NCBI GenBank assembly: GCA_023703575.1
Contig: CP097969.1
Location: forward strand, 558,001-622,000
Origin: SAR86 cluster bacterium
GTDB taxonomy: Bacteria; Pseudomonadota; Gammaproteobacteria; Magnimaribacterales; Magnimaribacteraceae
DNA length: 64,000 bases
Direction: 5' to 3'
Shown here piece by piece: positions 9,402 through 19,582 of this stretch. The translations under genes were made by a program, and so were the position numbers. How positions within the stretch are numbered: position 1 is the first letter of the stretch; each line of letters starts with the position of its first letter. The notes beneath the pieces were generated by a model. The model saw only the letters and a program-made list of their open reading frames with translations, made no database searches and was not told the origin of the DNA.

Positions 9402-10843
9402 AGAAGAAAGTAGGGCACAGAAACAACTGAAATAAAAGAGACAATAATAATTCCCAAGATATTTATTAGAAATCCTGCTCTAGCCATTTGAGGCACTCTT
9501 ATTAATCCTGATCCAAAGACAATTGCATTAGGAGGCGTGGCAACAGGTAACATAAAGGCACAACTTGCGGCTAGACCAACTGCCGCAGTTAATAAAATAG
9601 GATTAAAATCAGATTGAATTGCTACAGCAGCCACCACAGGAAGAAAAGTAGCTGTCGTAGCCAGGTTGGATGTAAGTTCTGTTAAAAATAGAATCATTGT
9701 TACTACGAGTACAACAAGCAACACTAAATTGATACCTTCCGGAAGTAGGTTCCCCATCCATATTGCTAGACCGGTCGTCTGAACCGCATTCGCAAGACTT
9801 AAACCTCCTCCGAATAAAACTAAAAGGCCCCATGGAACATTCTCTTGTGCGTCTTGCCACTCTAGCAATCCTCCCTTTTTTTCCTTATCTCCGCTTGGAA
9901 CAAGGAACAAGGCTAATGAAGCGATCATAGCAATACCAGCATCAGAGAGACCTTCAAGAAAAGAAATATTATCTATTAGAGTTCTAAACATCCATGCCGC
10001 TGCTGTAAGAATAAATATCAATAAAACTTTATATTCAGGACCTCTTAGAGAACCCAATTCTTCTTTCATATTTGACAACAAATCAACGGTTTCGCTTGAA
10101 GTTTCAAATTTAACTTTAAAAATTATTCTGGTTAAGATCAACCAACTACAAGGCAACATCACTGCACTTAAAGGAACTCCTACTTTCATCCAATCAACAA
10201 AGCTAATATCTAATCCATAGTTATCTGCCATGAAAGCTGCCAGCATTCCATTCGGACCTGTACCAATTAAGGTAGACATGCCTCCTATGGTGGCTCCATA
10301 TGCAATTCCTAAAAGTAAGGCAAGTTGGAAATTTTCCGTTTCTTTCTCGCTCAAACCTTTAACAGTTTCTTTTACAACTGTGATTACAGCAAGACCAATA
10401 GGTAAAAGCATAATGGTGGTAGCTGTATTCATTACCCACATACTTATCACAGCAGCAGTCACCATAAAGCCTAGTATTAGAGAAGCACCATTTGATCCAG
10501 CATTATTGAGGACGAATAACGCTATTCTCTTATGAAGATTCCATTTTTGGATAGCAGTTGCGATAAGGAACCCTCCAAGGAATAGATAAACTATCTTGTT
10601 GGCATAAGGATTGGCAGCACTTTGAATATCAACTATTCCCAAAAGAGGAAATAGTGCCAATGGAACAAGAGCCGTTACTGCCACAGGAACTGCTTCAGTA
10701 GCCCACCATGTTCCCATTAGCAAAAATATCGCTGCAGTTCTATGGGCTTCACTTGATAGACCTTCAGGAGTAGGAAGTGTAAGCACTAATAGTGCCATTA
10801 TTAGTCCTAGGACAAATCCTTTGTTGTTCACCAAGAAGTTCAT
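9398..10843 (-). CDS. DASS (SLC13-type) sodium/anion symporter
   Basis: Inner-membrane carrier of 481 aa with about 11-12 hydrophobic segments. DASS family features are an N-terminal VMNTATTIMLLP and a C-terminal TSNLATTATF, the two Ser/Thr-Asn-Thr-type substrate and Na+ sites, plus ATPPNAIVFG and GTGPNGM. Known members import dicarboxylates such as succinate, citrate, sulfate or taurine; the substrate is not readable here. It is transcribed toward the GGT genes, and the receptor terminator just upstream separates it from the TonB gene. Confidence 0.9.
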   Translation of the reverse strand: MNFLVNNKGFVLGLIMALLVLTLPTPEGLSSEAHRTAAIFLLMGTWWATEAVPVAVTALVPLALFPLLGIVDIQSAANPYANKIVYLFLGGFLIATAIQKWNLHKRIALFVLNNAGSNGASLILGFMVTAAVISMWVMNTATTIMLLPIGLAVITVVKETVKGLSEKETENFQLALLLGIAYGATIGGMSTLIGTGPNGMLAAFMADNYGLDISFVDWMKVGVPLSAVMLPCSWLILTRIIFKVKFETSSETVDLLSNMKEELGSLRGPEYKVLLIFILTAAAWMFRTLIDNISFLEGLSDAGIAMIASLALFLVPSGDKEKKGGLLEWQDAQENVPWGLLVLFGGGLSLANAVQTTGLAIWMGNLLPEGINLVLLVVLVVTMILFLTELTSNLATTATFLPVVAAVAIQSDFNPILLTAAVGLAASCAFMLPVATPPNAIVFGSGLIRVPQMARAGFLINILGIIIVSFISVVSVPYFLL

Positions 10844-10858
10844 GTTTGTATTTTAAAT

Positions 10859-10886
10859 AAAAAAGGGAGTAATAACTCCCTTTTTT
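10859..10886 (-). terminator. Rho-independent terminator of the TonB receptor gene
   Basis: The stem GGGAGT/ACTCCC with an AATA loop is flanked by a run of A on one side and T on the other, extending the stem to about 12 pairs. It lies 14 nt beyond the receptor stop on the minus strand. The symmetric A/T flanks would let it work in both directions. Confidence 0.88.
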
Positions 10887-10899
10887 CAGTAACGAAGAA

Positions 10900-13818
10900 T
10901 TACATTTTAAGTCTGAAGTCTAAATAGTAATTTCTACCGTAATCTTGGTGAGCATCTGCAAAGAAACCGTAGAATCTATCAGCAAGAGGAGCTCGTTCAT
11001 CGTCTATATTCTTTACTGCTAGTTTTATCCTTGCCTCATTATCTCCAATATCAAAATTGTAATATACAGAGGCATTGACGGTTCTCATTGACGGAATGAC
11101 AAATTTTGTTCCATCTGATCTGGTTTCACTATTCTGATAGAAATCGCCTTTTTTGAGGCTAGAAATTTGAGCACCCCAATCACCATATCTATAGTTAAGT
11201 TTCATACTAGTTTTCTTGACATAGTTACCATCTAGCCCGGCTAAATCACCAAATCCTGACAGAGTGATATTGAAAGGTATTTGCCCACTTTGTTGCGCTG
11301 CAACCAGCTTTGCATATTCAGCAGTCGGTTCTTGAGTAAATTCATCTGTTTCAGAATAATTGATAGAAAGTTTAAAGCTACCCAGATCAGTATCAAGATC
11401 ATAGTAAAGGCCAATATCTTCTCCTGATATTGTTCTAGTTGCTGCGTTTGCGTAAGGATCTCTGACTATTAAAGCTTCTCCCACTGGACATATTCCAGCA
11501 TTAGCAAAGGCTGCTAGTTCTGCTGCATCGTAAGAGAAAGTATTATCCCTCGTAACATTTGGATTGTTATAAGCGTCACAATTATTTGGACCATAATTTA
11601 TGAGGTTTATTAAATCGTTAACAACTTGATTAGATCTACCCAAAAGAACAATAGTATTTTCCTTTTCTATTTCCCACGAGTCATAAGTTAACATCAGACC
11701 ATCAACAATTTCAGGTGTCCAAACAATACCCAAAGAGTAATTATCAGATTCTTCAGGTTTAAGATCTGGATTACCTATCCTAAAGCTTTGAAGTTGATAT
11801 CTGTCATCTAAAGCGAAACTGTTACTTCCTCCAATGTATTCTCCAACTGCATCGTCAACATTTCCGTATCGTGTTACATATAATTGATTTTTCTGTATTA
11901 GATTTGGAACTCTAAATGAAGTAGAGAAGGAACCTCTTAATGAAACATTTTCTGAGACGTTCCATCCCAGAGCTAGTTTTCCTACAGTGGATGAATCTGT
12001 ATCATCTGGATCTTCATGACGTAGAGCTATTTGAGATTCAACATTCTCTGTTATAGGGATTATAAATTCCGCAAAAATTGAATTTGTTTCTCTCTCACCT
12101 GTTGTATCAGCAGTAGGACTTGATCCCAATACATCACCTATGAATGGGAAAGTAAGACCCGTAACAGTAGATGTAAATCTAATTGTTCCATCCAATCTTG
12201 GATCTCTATCATCTGAGTATTCTTCTTTCCTATACTCATATCCAACCAACATTGCAACAGGACCTGCGGGCATATTGAATATTTCAGGATTAGATGCTTT
12301 AAAGTCAAAAGAATTTAACTCACTAGTATCATTTCTATAAACATCAATTATTGCTGGAGCCAATGCGGTTTTTACATCGGACGAGAAAATATTTATGGCA
12401 TTAGATGTTGAGTCAGCTAAGCCAGCTTCTAGCAAACTATTAGATAGTCTATTTTGAGTAAAATCTTCAGACTCAGCTTTCGAACTTAGCAGAGCTGTCT
12501 CCCAATCCCAACCTGAATCAGTTGTTCCTCTTAAGCCAACAAGAAAACGAGATGTCTCTTTTTCAACATTAATGATTCTTGGGCCTATATCAGGTCTCCA
12601 GTTATCAATTCTTATATTTTTATTAGAACTGCTGTTATCGGAATTTATCCCAAGCAAATTTGTATAGTAGTAATCTGGGCCTATATTTAATAACGCTGTT
12701 GAAAAGTCTCCTGCTGGTTCTTTCAATCGTCTGTAGTCAGAGTTGTATTGACCTAGTTCTGAAAAAAATTCATTACCATTTTGAAGCTCATGATTTATAA
12801 ATATAAAAGTATTATCTCTTTCTAGCTCCCCTCTGTAATCTCTGAACTGACCTGGATTGATGTAGTATTCTCCGTTAGCTAAAGAAGTTGTATCAACACC
12901 TAAACAAGTTCCATATCCTGTATCTATAGAATCAGATCTTGAACACCTTGGGTCTGTTGAAGGCATGATCTGAATCTCGCCAGCACTATCCGAATAGTCT
13001 GTTATACCTCTAAGATCAAGTTGAGCCCACTTGCCCGAATATCTATTGTTAAATGATCCATCATTAGCCCATAGAGAATCTGAAGGTATCCATTTCCTGT
13101 GATCTGAGTCACCCCATCTTGGATCTTCGGACGCAGCAATGGAATCTCTATCATAAAAATCAAACATGACTGATATGTTTGTTCTTCCTTCATTTAAATC
13201 AGCGCCATATTTTATTTGAACCCTTTCATCATTAGCATCAAAATGATCGTATCCATTGCCTCTAAAAGAAACTTCAAAGCCAGTATAGTCTGTATCTAAA
13301 ACATTATTTACAACCCCGGCCACTGCATCAGCTCCATAAATAGCAGAAGCTCCATCTTTTAATAGCTCAACTCTATCAAGAGCATTTGAAGGTATTAAGT
13401 TAGAGTTCACTGACATCGTTGGCACGAAGTCACCGCCTAGTAGTTCAGTTTGATAACCTGCATTATTTACAAGTCTCCTACCATTCAAAAGAACAAGTGT
13501 GTTTCCAACACCCATATTTCTGAGATTGTATGCACCTACATCTCCTCGAGCGGAATTTACTCCCCCAGAATCAGACTCAGCTTCAGTGAAGTAGTTTAAG
13601 CCTTGCTCTGCAATATTTTCCATCAGCTCTGTTCCGTCTTCTGGACCAATTGCATCAATATCATCGGATGAAAGAATAGTCACTGGCAAGACACCTGTAA
13701 TCTTTGCTCCTTTTATCTGAGAACCAGTTACAACAACTTCTTCAACTTCTTCATCAGCAATAAGTAATCCGAAGGAATTGAGAAGCCCCATCAATACTAG
13801 AAAGGTTATTTTTTTCAT
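10900..13818 (-). CDS. TonB-dependent receptor, 972 aa
   Basis: Outer-membrane active transporter. Signal peptide about residues 1-22, then a TonB-box-like EEVVVTGS, a plug domain with NTLVLLNGRRLV and ELLKDGASAIYGADAVAGVVN, and a long beta-barrel with ASFRVPN-like and DLKPEESDNYSLG segments before the C-terminal strand. A TTG lies four codons upstream, but ATG 13818 is better since GGGGAAAA then serves as the ribosome-binding site. The gene is large for the family, with Oar/SusC-like barrel segments suggesting complex substrates. The nearest neighbours are a patatin (divergent) and the DASS carrier; the ligand is unknown. Confidence 0.93.
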   Translation of the reverse strand: MKKITFLVLMGLLNSFGLLIADEEVEEVVVTGSQIKGAKITGVLPVTILSSDDIDAIGPEDGTELMENIAEQGLNYFTEAESDSGGVNSARGDVGAYNLRNMGVGNTLVLLNGRRLVNNAGYQTELLGGDFVPTMSVNSNLIPSNALDRVELLKDGASAIYGADAVAGVVNNVLDTDYTGFEVSFRGNGYDHFDANDERVQIKYGADLNEGRTNISVMFDFYDRDSIAASEDPRWGDSDHRKWIPSDSLWANDGSFNNRYSGKWAQLDLRGITDYSDSAGEIQIMPSTDPRCSRSDSIDTGYGTCLGVDTTSLANGEYYINPGQFRDYRGELERDNTFIFINHELQNGNEFFSELGQYNSDYRRLKEPAGDFSTALLNIGPDYYYTNLLGINSDNSSSNKNIRIDNWRPDIGPRIINVEKETSRFLVGLRGTTDSGWDWETALLSSKAESEDFTQNRLSNSLLEAGLADSTSNAINIFSSDVKTALAPAIIDVYRNDTSELNSFDFKASNPEIFNMPAGPVAMLVGYEYRKEEYSDDRDPRLDGTIRFTSTVTGLTFPFIGDVLGSSPTADTTGERETNSIFAEFIIPITENVESQIALRHEDPDDTDSSTVGKLALGWNVSENVSLRGSFSTSFRVPNLIQKNQLYVTRYGNVDDAVGEYIGGSNSFALDDRYQLQSFRIGNPDLKPEESDNYSLGIVWTPEIVDGLMLTYDSWEIEKENTIVLLGRSNQVVNDLINLINYGPNNCDAYNNPNVTRDNTFSYDAAELAAFANAGICPVGEALIVRDPYANAATRTISGEDIGLYYDLDTDLGSFKLSINYSETDEFTQEPTAEYAKLVAAQQSGQIPFNITLSGFGDLAGLDGNYVKKTSMKLNYRYGDWGAQISSLKKGDFYQNSETRSDGTKFVIPSMRTVNASVYYNFDIGDNEARIKLAVKNIDDERAPLADRFYGFFADAHQDYGRNYYLDFRLKM

Positions 13819-13907
13819 ATTTTTCCCCAAAATAGACTAAACGCATGCTCAATTTAATAAAACTTCACTCAAAAGTCACTAAAAGTTGTATAGAATAAAC
13901 TCAAGTT

Positions 13908-14804
13908 ATGGAAAAAAAATACATACTATCCATGGATGGAGGAGGTGTAAGAACTTTAGCTTCTATAACCTTTTTAAAAAGGCTTGAGATTGCATTAAAA
14001 ACAAGAATTGCAGATAAGTTTGATTACTTTATAGGGACCTCAGCTGGTGCTGTTTCGTGTTTGGCTCTAGCTGTTAATGCAGCAAAAATTATTGATCTAG
14101 AAGATATTTGGGCACCAAGAAATATAAATAGAACTATGAGCAACTCTTCTTGGGAAAGTAAATTTGGATTACTTCAAGGAAGACCTAAGTATGATAACGT
14201 GGGTAAGCTTTTTGTTCTTGAGAAATATTTCGGTAAAAGTATCATGATGGATGCAAAAAAACCTGTAGCAGTAACGAGCTATGATATAGAAAAACGAAAA
14301 CCTGTCCTCATAAGGTCCTATTCTGAGGCTGATAGTAAAATTAAAATTATTGATGCAGCAAATGCAACCAGTGCTGCTCCAATTTATTTCCCTACAGCAA
14401 AAGTAGAGGATAGGTACTTAATTGATGGAGCTATTGTGGCTAATAATCCAGTACTTCATGGATATGCAGAAGCCATAAAATTATTTCCCAATACCGAACT
14501 GAAAGTTTTAAGTGTAGGAACAGGTCTAAGCAAAAGACCCTTAAAGGGTGAAGCCTCACAAAATTGGGGAGTTGTCGGATGGATGATGCATGATTTATTT
14601 GGCCTGATGGTGGAAAGTAGCCTTGATCATGAATTAGCAGGAGATTTGATTGGGGAAAATTATTTGAGAGTCAATTCTCCGTTAGGAACTGTCAATAGAA
14701 GGTTAGATGACAAAAGAGAAGGGAATATCAAAAAAATAGTCGAAATGGGGGAAGCTTGGTGGGAAGAGTTTGGAACAAAGGCAGTGAACTTGCTTACCTC
14801 ATGA
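13908..14804 (+). CDS. Patatin-like phospholipase
   Basis: 298 aa lipid acyl hydrolase. The oxyanion loop DGGGVR is at residues 10-15, the nucleophile elbow GTSAG puts Ser at residue 45, and the catalytic Asp lies in LIDGAIVANNP. It has no signal peptide, so it is probably cytoplasmic or membrane-associated and acts on phospholipids or acyl glycerols. ATGA overlap with the following M48 lipoprotein gene indicates one transcript, perhaps an envelope-maintenance pair. Confidence 0.9.
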   Translation: MEKKYILSMDGGGVRTLASITFLKRLEIALKTRIADKFDYFIGTSAGAVSCLALAVNAAKIIDLEDIWAPRNINRTMSNSSWESKFGLLQGRPKYDNVGKLFVLEKYFGKSIMMDAKKPVAVTSYDIEKRKPVLIRSYSEADSKIKIIDAANATSAAPIYFPTAKVEDRYLIDGAIVANNPVLHGYAEAIKLFPNTELKVLSVGTGLSKRPLKGEASQNWGVVGWMMHDLFGLMVESSLDHELAGDLIGENYLRVNSPLGTVNRRLDDKREGNIKKIVEMGEAWWEEFGTKAVNLLTS

Positions 14805-16228
14805 AAATTAATTTTCTCTTATTATTGTTCATTGTTTCTCTCATAAGTTGTGCAGTAAATCCTGTAACAGGTAAGCAAGATTTTGTGATGATTAGTGAGG
14901 AACAAGAGATTCAGATGGGAAGAGAATACAATTCCCAAATACTCAAAATGAATCCAGTTTATGAAGATCAAGAGCTTCAGGAATATGTTCAATCAATAGG
15001 AGAATCTCTTGCCTTAAAGAGTCATAGACCTAATCTCATTTATAGATTCACTATATTGGATAGTCCCGACATCAATGCTTTTGCATTGCCGGGTGGTTAC
15101 ATATATATCAATCGTGGATTGATGAGTTACTTTTCAAGTGAAGAAGAATTGGCAGCTGTTTTAGGTCATGAAATCGGTCACGTCACTGCAAGGCATAGTG
15201 TCAGACAATATTCACAATCTCAATTAATGGGTATTCTTTCAGCAGCTATTGAGATTAACTCTGGTAGAACGGCAGGCAATGTAGCGAACTTGGCATCAGG
15301 AGCTCTTCTATCTGGTTATGGAAGAGAGATGGAACTAGAAGCTGACGATTTAGGGGCTCAATATATCTATCAGGATGGATATTCTCCGCAAGGTATGTAC
15401 GATGTGCTATCGGTGCTCAAAGATCAAGAAACTTACTCTAAGAAAATAGCTGAGCAAAGAGGACAAGAACCAAGAAGTTATCATGGAGTTTTTGCAAGCC
15501 ATCCATCAAATGATCTTCGCCTTCAAGAGGTTTTAGATAATGTGAGCAATACTTATCAAAAAGGAAATGAAAAAACAAAAGACATCTATCTCGAGAAGAT
15601 AGAAGGTATGGTATTTGGTGATTCAGAACAATCCGGCATTAGGAGAGGTAATAAGTTTTATCACGGTCCTTTAAATCTTTTCATGTCCTCTCCTGAATCT
15701 TGGGAAATTATCAATACACCCAATCAACTAATTTTCATGTCTCCTTTTGGAGAAGCAGTTTTGCAGATGACTCTTGAAGATCTAAATTTTAAAGAATCAC
15801 CAGAAAGTTATTTGAGACGTTTCGCCTCAAATACATATGACGATATGAGTTTAAATGTTAATGGATTTGAAGGATTCACTGTCAAGACTTATAGGAACGG
15901 AAAAGAAACAAGGATGGCAGTTATTTTTAAAGATGATCAAGTTTACCAATTATTAGGTTACGCAAAAAATGATTATTCTAATATCTCACAATATGATTCC
16001 GAATTTCTAAATATCATTAATTCTTTTAGGAATCTAAAAGAAGAAGAACGAGTTCTATCGAAGCCGCTAAGACTGAAAATTTATAAAGTTAAAGAAGGAG
16101 ATAGTTATAAATCTCTTGCTTCAAAAAGCAGTATAAATATTAATGCGGAAGATCAGTTGCGACTCATCAATGGCGATTATCCTGACAAAACTCTTAAAGC
16201 TGGAAGATTAATTAAGATAGTTCAATGA
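14801..16228 (+). CDS. M48-family metalloprotease lipoprotein
   Basis: 475 aa, beginning MKINFLLLLFI with lipobox LISC, so it is a lipoprotein facing the periplasm. Zinc motif GHEIGH (HExxH) followed by ELEADDLGA (third ligand Glu) places it with BepA/LoiP-type proteases that clear misassembled outer-membrane proteins. The last 55 residues (KVKEGDSYKSLA to LKAGRLIKIV) look like a LysM-related tail seen in proteobacterial M48 proteins. The start is ATG 14801, inside the patatin stop; an upstream in-frame start at 14756 would lose the signal peptide. Confidence 0.92.
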   Translation: MKINFLLLLFIVSLISCAVNPVTGKQDFVMISEEQEIQMGREYNSQILKMNPVYEDQELQEYVQSIGESLALKSHRPNLIYRFTILDSPDINAFALPGGYIYINRGLMSYFSSEEELAAVLGHEIGHVTARHSVRQYSQSQLMGILSAAIEINSGRTAGNVANLASGALLSGYGREMELEADDLGAQYIYQDGYSPQGMYDVLSVLKDQETYSKKIAEQRGQEPRSYHGVFASHPSNDLRLQEVLDNVSNTYQKGNEKTKDIYLEKIEGMVFGDSEQSGIRRGNKFYHGPLNLFMSSPESWEIINTPNQLIFMSPFGEAVLQMTLEDLNFKESPESYLRRFASNTYDDMSLNVNGFEGFTVKTYRNGKETRMAVIFKDDQVYQLLGYAKNDYSNISQYDSEFLNIINSFRNLKEEERVLSKPLRLKIYKVKEGDSYKSLASKSSININAEDQLRLINGDYPDKTLKAGRLIKIVQ

Positions 16229-16229
16229 A

Positions 16230-16988
16230 TTAAAGAGGATTTATCAGGTGACCGCCATCTACAGGGATTATTGAACCTGTCATAAAAGATGAAGCCTCAC
16301 TTGATAAAAGTAACAACACCCCATCAAGATCTGATTCTAGGCCCAATCTATTCATAGGTATATTTTTAATATAGTTTTGTCCATCAGTCGTTGCAAAAAA
16401 ATCATCATTTATTTCAGTTAAAATATAACCTGGAGCAATTGCATTCACCCTAATATTCGATCTCGCTAACTCTAGAGCCATACTTTTCGTTAACTGAACT
16501 AAACCTGCCTTAGCGGTTGCATAACTCGCAAGATTGATTCCTACTCTTAGACCAAGAATTGAAGCAATATTAATAATACTGCCTCCTTTATTATCCTTAA
16601 TTAAAAGATCTGTGAAGTTCTTTGCAACTCTAAATGCGCCACTCAAATTTGTTTCAAGAACATAGTTCCAACTTTCCTCATCTAAATCTTTAAACCTCTT
16701 CGGATCAGATGTCCCAGCATTGTTAACTAATATATCTGCAGAACCAATTGAAGACTCTACTTTTGAAAAGAAATTTAAGACACTTTCTTCAGAAGTTACA
16801 TCTAATGACAGGACAAGCACTTCACCATCAATTTCATCCTTGAGTTTTTCTAAGTTTTGCATTCTTCTTGCGCAGATAACCAAATTAGCGCCAGCAGCAG
16901 ATAGTGTTTTTGCAAAGTGTTTACCAAGACCTGAGGATGCGCCAGTAACAATTGCAGTTTTCCCATCTAAATTAAATATATCTTTCAT
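16230..16988 (-). CDS. SDR-family oxidoreductase (third gene of polyamine-type operon)
   Basis: 252 aa classical SDR with TGASSGLG for NAD(P), NNAG, IASILG for Ser and ASYATAKAG (YxxxK). Ends PVDGGHLINPL, as in glucose/3-oxoacyl reductase types. It follows the deacetylase-like gene by 2 nt, so it is in the same operon, but its substrate is not predictable. The convergent M48 gene ends one base away. Confidence 0.9.
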   Translation of the reverse strand: MKDIFNLDGKTAIVTGASSGLGKHFAKTLSAAGANLVICARRMQNLEKLKDEIDGEVLVLSLDVTSEESVLNFFSKVESSIGSADILVNNAGTSDPKRFKDLDEESWNYVLETNLSGAFRVAKNFTDLLIKDNKGGSIINIASILGLRVGINLASYATAKAGLVQLTKSMALELARSNIRVNAIAPGYILTEINDDFFATTDGQNYIKNIPMNRLGLESDLDGVLLLLSSEASSFMTGSIIPVDGGHLINPL

Positions 16989-16990
16989 AA

Positions 16991-18091
16991 TTATTTTATA
17001 TTTTTTAGTAATTTCTCCACTTCTTTTATTAAGCTATCTTGATGAGGTTGAAGTTCTTGCTGACCTAGGTTTCCGATGATTCTTTGAAATGGGTCTACAA
17101 TGCCCATATTTTCTTTAGCTAGAGTTTCGATTACAGAGTGTGCAAAGAAGGGCACAGTGGCTGGACTGTAACCACCTTCATGGGTCATTAGAATTTTTCC
17201 ATTACAAACTTCGTCAGCTATTTTCATTAGCTTCTCTGTTAGAGATTTAAATCCTTCACCAGTCATCATTTGTCTACCAATTGGATCACCTGCACCTCCA
17301 TCAAAACCTGAAGGCACAATGATTAATTCAGGTTTGTATTTTTCAATCGCCGGTATTACTACTCGATCGAATGCAGCTTCATAAGCTCCAACACCAGAAC
17401 CGGGAGGTAGAGGAATATTAATATTGTAACCAGCTCCTTTTTCTTCCCCATTCTCTGAGACAAGACCAGAGTTAGTCGGGAAATTTCTATCTTGATGTAA
17501 AGAAATTGTTAAAGCATTAGAGTCATTATAAAAAGCAGCTTGTGTTCCGTTTCCGTGATGCACATCCCAGTCAATAAAAGCTATTTTGTGTAAATCTTTA
17601 TTTTTGAGAGCATGCTTTCCAGCAATAGCGGCATTTCCAAAAATACAAAATCCCATAGCTTTATTGGGCATAGCATGGTGACCGGGAGGTCTGACCAAAG
17701 CATATGCATTATTAACCTTTTCTTCTATAACGTGATCAATTGCTTCAATGACCCCTCCGGCAGAAAGAAGTGCAATATCAAAACTACCAATTCCAGTCGG
17801 TGTTGTGATGCCCGCATCAATAGTTATCGAGTTATTCAGTGATTTAATATGTTCAAAATGATCTTCAGTGTGAAAAAGTAAAATTTCATCTTTAGTTGCC
17901 TTTCTGGGAGTTATTTGAAAAAGTTTTTCATAAAGCCCTGAAACTTCCATTAAGTTTTTGATTCTCCTTTTTGCATCAGGATTCTCTGAATGTTGAAAAG
18001 GCTCAACTGGAAAGCCATAGGGCACATAATCAGCATGATTTCCTGTGTCATGCCAAAGATAAAGCTCGTGAAATACTATGCCTGTTTTCAT
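16991..18091 (-). CDS. Class II histone-deacetylase-family protein (acetylpolyamine amidohydrolase-like)
   Basis: 366 aa zinc amidohydrolase. RPPGHHA carries the catalytic His pair, DWDVHHGNGTQ the zinc Asp and His, SGFDGGAGDP the second zinc Asp, and THEGGYS the family Tyr. Bacterial members deacetylate acetylpolyamines or acetylated small molecules. It lies between a glutamine-synthetase-like gene and an SDR with 2-nt gaps, so the set looks like polyamine use: deacetylation, then gamma-glutamylation. The substrate itself is inferred. Confidence 0.9.
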   Translation of the reverse strand: MKTGIVFHELYLWHDTGNHADYVPYGFPVEPFQHSENPDAKRRIKNLMEVSGLYEKLFQITPRKATKDEILLFHTEDHFEHIKSLNNSITIDAGITTPTGIGSFDIALLSAGGVIEAIDHVIEEKVNNAYALVRPPGHHAMPNKAMGFCIFGNAAIAGKHALKNKDLHKIAFIDWDVHHGNGTQAAFYNDSNALTISLHQDRNFPTNSGLVSENGEEKGAGYNINIPLPPGSGVGAYEAAFDRVVIPAIEKYKPELIIVPSGFDGGAGDPIGRQMMTGEGFKSLTEKLMKIADEVCNGKILMTHEGGYSPATVPFFAHSVIETLAKENMGIVDPFQRIIGNLGQQELQPHQDSLIKEVEKLLKNIK

Positions 18092-18093
18092 TT

Positions 18094-19491
18094 TTATATT
18101 ATTTCAAAGTATCTATCTAACTCCCATAAAGAAATTTCATCAGAGTCAAAAAAGTTTTTATTTTTCTGGAATTCATTAAATTCCCAAATCCTAGTGTTTG
18201 CAAAATGCTTGACAAAAGTCTCCCCGAAAAGATTTTTGGCTGATTCTGAATTCTTGAAAAGATTTGCTGCTTCACCTAAATTAGAAGGTACTTGATATTT
18301 TCGCTCTAGCCTTAAATCATATGCGCCACCTAAAGTCTCTTCGGTGGGGTCGATTTTTTCTTGAATCCCAAGAAATCCTGCTCCTAATGTTGCAGCAAGC
18401 GCAAGGTATGGATTGGAATCTGCACCCGGTAGTCTATTTTCTATCCTTTGGCTAGTTGAATCACCTTTTATGACTCTAAATGCTGTTGTTCTATTTTCAA
18501 CTCCCCAAGTCATATTGATTGGAGCCCATGCGCCAGGACATAGTCTTTTATAGGAATTTACAGTTGGGGCAATCATTATAGAAAACTCTCTCATATATTT
18601 TTGTAAACCTCCTATAAAATATTTTAGATGTTCTGGTAGATCCTTTTGGCTAGATGCGAATAGCGATTTTCCTTCTAGATCTTGAAGAGAGGTGTGAATA
18701 TGACCAGATTGTCCAGGATACTTATCTGACCATTTCGCCATAAAATTTGCCATAAGGTCATTTTTCTGGAATAGAACTTTAGAAAAAGTCTTAAATAAAG
18801 TTGCTTTATCGGTGGCATTTAGCGAATCATCTACAGTAATAGCTGCCTCTATTACTCCTGGTCCTGTTTCAGTATGGAGACCCTCGAGATGCATGTCCAT
18901 GTCTAAACATAAATTCAATAAGTCATTATAAAGTTGAGACTCAACAGAGCTCCTTAGTATTGAATATCCAAACATTCCAGGAGTGAAATTCGTAAGGTTA
19001 GAATAATTTTTACTCCTTATAGAATGAGGTGTTTCATTGAAAAGAAAAAATTCATATTCAAAAGCAGACTTTGATCTTATCCCTACATCTTCCATTTTTT
19101 TAATAAGTTTATTCAGTAAACCTCTGGGGCATACTTCGTCTTCGGATAATTCTGCTAGAAAGAATGGAATATTCTCTTCAAATGGATTGATCCTTCCGGA
19201 TTCAGGAATAATATTTACTTTGGCATCAGGAAATCCTGAGTGCCATCCTGTGTAAAGATCATCCTCTGATTCATTCTTTAGTTCATATAATTCATCACTG
19301 CTATCCCAACCAAATATTACATCGCAAAATCCAAAACCTTTTTTAGAAGATTTGATGAATTTATCTACATGCATATATTTTCCTCTCAGAATGCCATCTA
19401 TATCTGTTAGTCCAACTTTGACATAATCTGTTTTAGAAGAATCTAAAAACTTTTTTACATCCTCTGCTGACTTTAATTTTCTAATCTTCAT
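18094..19491 (-). CDS. Glutamine-synthetase-family ligase (gamma-glutamylpolyamine synthetase-like)
   Basis: 465 aa with the GS catalytic fold: FEYEFFLF (metal Glu), TGPGVIEAAI, GHIHTSLQD (His), NSYKRLCPGAWAP, ENRTTAFRV and PGADSNPYLALAA. The N-terminus and length are those of PuuA/GlnA-like ligases, not ammonium-assimilating GlnA. PuuA joins glutamate to putrescine using ATP. First gene of a three-gene operon with a deacetylase-like enzyme. An ethanolamine or other amine substrate is also possible. Confidence 0.88.
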   Translation of the reverse strand: MKIRKLKSAEDVKKFLDSSKTDYVKVGLTDIDGILRGKYMHVDKFIKSSKKGFGFCDVIFGWDSSDELYELKNESEDDLYTGWHSGFPDAKVNIIPESGRINPFEENIPFFLAELSEDEVCPRGLLNKLIKKMEDVGIRSKSAFEYEFFLFNETPHSIRSKNYSNLTNFTPGMFGYSILRSSVESQLYNDLLNLCLDMDMHLEGLHTETGPGVIEAAITVDDSLNATDKATLFKTFSKVLFQKNDLMANFMAKWSDKYPGQSGHIHTSLQDLEGKSLFASSQKDLPEHLKYFIGGLQKYMREFSIMIAPTVNSYKRLCPGAWAPINMTWGVENRTTAFRVIKGDSTSQRIENRLPGADSNPYLALAATLGAGFLGIQEKIDPTEETLGGAYDLRLERKYQVPSNLGEAANLFKNSESAKNLFGETFVKHFANTRIWEFNEFQKNKNFFDSDEISLWELDRYFEII

Positions 19492-19564
19492 TTCTCTTTC
19501 CTGATGGTTTTAGCTTAAAAAAATACAAACTGTTAGAATTTCTATTTGATTGTAACTTCATAAA

Positions 19565-19570
19565 TATAAT
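19565..19570 (+). promoter_or_regulatory. -10-like TATAAT upstream of gpsA
   Basis: Perfect TATAAT, 12 nt before the gpsA ATG. No clear -35 was seen. Transcription starting about 7 nt downstream would leave a leader of only about 6 nt, and no Shine-Dalgarno sequence is visible. Confidence 0.4.
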
Positions 19571-19582
19571 TGTTGAAAATTA

